In this document: positions 51,330 to 52,821 of the stretch, one piece after another
How positions within the stretch are numbered: the first letter of the stretch is position 1
Layout: each line of letters opens with the position of its first letter
NCBI GenBank assembly: GCA_964369385.1
Contig: CAYJEY010000015.1
Span: 1-52,821, forward strand
Reading direction: 5' to 3'
DNA from: CALVGQ01 sp964369385
Lineage (GTDB): Bacteria > Bacillota_I > Bacilli_A > Erysipelotrichales > Erysipelotrichaceae
DNA length: 52,821 nucleotides
The notes under the pieces: model-generated
What the model saw: the letters and a program-made list of their open reading frames with translations, nothing else
Told to the model about the DNA's origin: nothing
The model's database searches: none
Position numbers and translations under genes: made by a program

Positions 51330-52532
51330 ATGCTTATTTTTATGCTATTTAATTACCTTATGTACAACTACGCTATTTTTTATTATTTTGCGCGTATATT
51401 TGGAACACCTCTAGTTACTAAGTTTCAACTACTAGTCTTATCGATATTAAATACTTTCATGTTTTACTTTCCAGTTTATATTTCTGAATTTCAACGCAAT
51501 GATATCTTTATGATTTTGTATTTCGTTGTACTTGGGATTGAAATCCTTATCGTGTTTAGACAAGGATTTATCAATAGCATTGCTGCACTCACCTGCTTTA
51601 CAATTAATTTCTTTGGTACTCAACTCCTAATAATTGGAGGCTTATCCTTATATTTAAATCAACAAATTGTAGATATTTTACAGGATGAAAACTTAAGACT
51701 TCAAATTATTAGTTTTAGCTTCCTTATTCTTTATCCATATATTTATGTAAGTAGTCGTATCTTAATTTCAAAAGTAGTTCGCTATTTGTTTGCTGATATC
51801 GCAAGTTTAAAATTAGCATGTGTCTTACTTGCCACGGTATGTCTACATCTATTTACTTCAGCGCATACATTGTATATCACAACAGACCATGTTACATTTA
51901 ATGCTTTTTATCAGCTTCGCACAGGCTCTGTTGCTATGCTGACATTTATTATCATTATGGTAATCGTATTCATTTATTCGCGTCTAAAGCAGGCATCAAT
52001 CGCCTTCAGCAACACATCCGCTGAGATCGAGGTTGAAAACTTAGTTACTAAGGAGCTCGAGGAGCAAGCTTCAACAGATTTCTTTACTGGATTTTATGTG
52101 AGAAGTGTAGCCCTCAATAATTTAAGCGAATATCTAGAAAATAATACCTACTGCTATTTGTCCTTAATAGATATCGACCGTCTAAAAATAGTCAATGATT
52201 CCTTCGGTCATGAAGAAGGCGATAAATATATTCTGATGGTTTGTGATGAAATCAAGAAAATATTTCAGTATGACTTAATCGCTCGTGTTGGTGGTGATGA
52301 ATTCTTAATTGTAGGAAATCAAAAGTCACCATTCTCAATCAAAGAAAAATTAGCTAAACTCGATCGGCGAGTAACTTCTCTTCAAGAAGAGTATAAAAAA
52401 GAATATGAAACATCAATTAGTTATGGAATCACTGAGGTTTCTCCTTTGAATAAGCAAACTATTGATCAATTAATAGAATATACTGATCAAAAAATGTACG
52501 AATTTAAAGTATCTCGTAATCGACAACGTTAA
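51330..52532 (+). CDS. Membrane diguanylate cyclase lacking inhibitory site
   Basis: A 400-residue relative of the preceding gene, with about six or seven N-terminal helices (1-215) and a C-terminal GGDEF domain (about 240-395). The catalytic motif VGGDEF and DIDRLKIVNDSFGHEEGD are intact, so activity is likely. The RxxD inhibitory site is replaced by FQYD, so it may escape product inhibition. SD AAAGGAGG overlaps the end of the first gene, which indicates coupled translation. Confidence 0.93.
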   Translation: MLIFMLFNYLMYNYAIFYYFARIFGTPLVTKFQLLVLSILNTFMFYFPVYISEFQRNDIFMILYFVVLGIEILIVFRQGFINSIAALTCFTINFFGTQLLIIGGLSLYLNQQIVDILQDENLRLQIISFSFLILYPYIYVSSRILISKVVRYLFADIASLKLACVLLATVCLHLFTSAHTLYITTDHVTFNAFYQLRTGSVAMLTFIIIMVIVFIYSRLKQASIAFSNTSAEIEVENLVTKELEEQASTDFFTGFYVRSVALNNLSEYLENNTYCYLSLIDIDRLKIVNDSFGHEEGDKYILMVCDEIKKIFQYDLIARVGGDEFLIVGNQKSPFSIKEKLAKLDRRVTSLQEEYKKEYETSISYGITEVSPLNKQTIDQLIEYTDQKMYEFKVSRNRQR

Positions 52533-52549
52533 CCAAAAAAAACTCCTTT

Positions 52550-52821
52550 TGAAGTGAACCCACTTTATTGGACATTGAATTAACACGCTAAGGAATGATT
52601 TCTATACTGTATAGGAGTCATTCCTTTTAACTTTGTTATAATCCTTTGATTATTATAATAATCAATATATTCTACTATTGCTACCTTTAATTCATTAAGT
52701 GTCTTAAAAGTACTTTTTTTTCCATAAAACATTTCATTCTTTAATCTTGCAAAGAAATTTTCTGTTGGTGAATTATCTAAACAATTTCCTTTTCTAGACA
52801 TTGATTGAATTATATTTTTTG
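52550..52821 (-). mobile_element. IS3-family (IS150-like) insertion sequence, partial
   Basis: The sequence from TGAAGTGAACCCACTTTATT (52550 onward) resembles the terminal inverted repeat of IS150-type elements and marks the left end of the element. The transposase end follows directly. The rest lies beyond the window. Confidence 0.75.
52580..52821 (-). CDS. IS3-family transposase (OrfB), C-terminal part
   Basis: Only the last 80 or so residues are inside the window; the reading frame continues past its right edge. The sequence QSMSRKGNCLDNSPTENFFARLKNEMF contains the final catalytic Glu of the DDE triad (in PTENFF), followed by a YIDYYNNQRI and KLKGMTPIQYR end typical of the IS3 integrase core. 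It moves the element by cut-and-copy. Whether the full element is intact cannot be told. Confidence 0.93.
   Translation of the reverse strand, partial: KNIIQSMSRKGNCLDNSPTENFFARLKNEMFYGKKSTFKTLNELKVAIVEYIDYYNNQRIITKLKGMTPIQYRNHSLAC

Noticed and set aside
1..52821. CRISPR array
   Set aside because: No regularly spaced repeats were found; the repeats seen are pairs of terminators or operators.

Overview
The window is low-GC (roughly one-third G+C by eye) chromosomal DNA from a Gram-positive bacterium. An LTA-synthase-type enzyme, lipoprotein signal peptides, several PTS sugar transporters with PRD or GntR regulators, a ferredoxin-fused Etf/lactate dehydrogenase and a flavinylated surface reductase point to an anaerobic, host-associated Bacillota. 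Erysipelotrichales or a related class would fit, but that is inference. There is no CRISPR array or prophage, only one tRNA gene, and mobile DNA is limited to a serine recombinase at the left edge and an IS3-type element cut by the right edge.

Layout. 1-1634: serine recombinase with two direct repeats upstream, then a GNAT-chorismate mutase fusion. 1785-4036: LTA-synthase-like enzyme and tRNA-Leu(UAG). 4094-7532: ascorbate-type PTS (IIC, IIB) whose regulator carries the only IIA domain. 7712-11501: YclNOPQ-like ferric-siderophore importer. 11612-12860: small DUF6110-like protein and an N-terminally short nitrogenase-component-1-like protein. 13083-14097: flavodoxin and a DUF3793-like protein. 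A 16-bp imperfect palindrome recurs in front of the importer operon, in front of its binding-protein gene and in front of the flavodoxin operon, which suggests one iron-responsive regulon.

14261-21223: two small proteins, then a LicT-type antiterminator, a beta-glucoside PTS EIIBCA, a cytosolic sulfatase and a GH1 phospho-glycosidase. A RAT-like RNA hairpin lies before the PTS gene. Its 3' end overlaps a second hairpin that hides the ribosome binding site rather than forming a terminator. 21241-23878: MerR regulator divergent from an FMN-binding flavoprotein lipoprotein with a 19-bp-spacer promoter. 24030-27114: MntP, phosphoesterase, small protein, XRE regulator, Gfo/Idh oxidoreductase. 27173-31387: lactose/cellobiose-type PTS plus GH1 under a divergent GntR with palindromic operators, bracketed by two nearly identical large terminator hairpins.

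31444-35529: a 1361-residue FIST/EAL/dCache/GGDEF protein. 35617-39021: EtfB, ferredoxin-EtfA and LctD, a probable electron-confurcating lactate dehydrogenase. 39156-42083: DUF885 lipoprotein, small protein, 3-methyladenine glycosylase. 42113-42429 has no gene but can fold into a three-way-junction RNA. 42430-45144: cation/proton antiporter and MATE exporter. 45233-47800: TetM-like GTPase fused to a Rae1/YacP-type NYN ribonuclease domain. 47815-49935: LysR and a split chromate transporter. 50117-52532: two tandem membrane diguanylate cyclases. 52550-end: IS3-family element.

The strongest leads are the RAT/Shine-Dalgarno switch before the sulfatase-PTS operon, the ribosome-GTPase/A-site-RNase fusion, the GNAT-chorismate mutase fusion with its catalytic residues apparently intact, the nitrogenase-like orphan, and the repeated iron-type operator.
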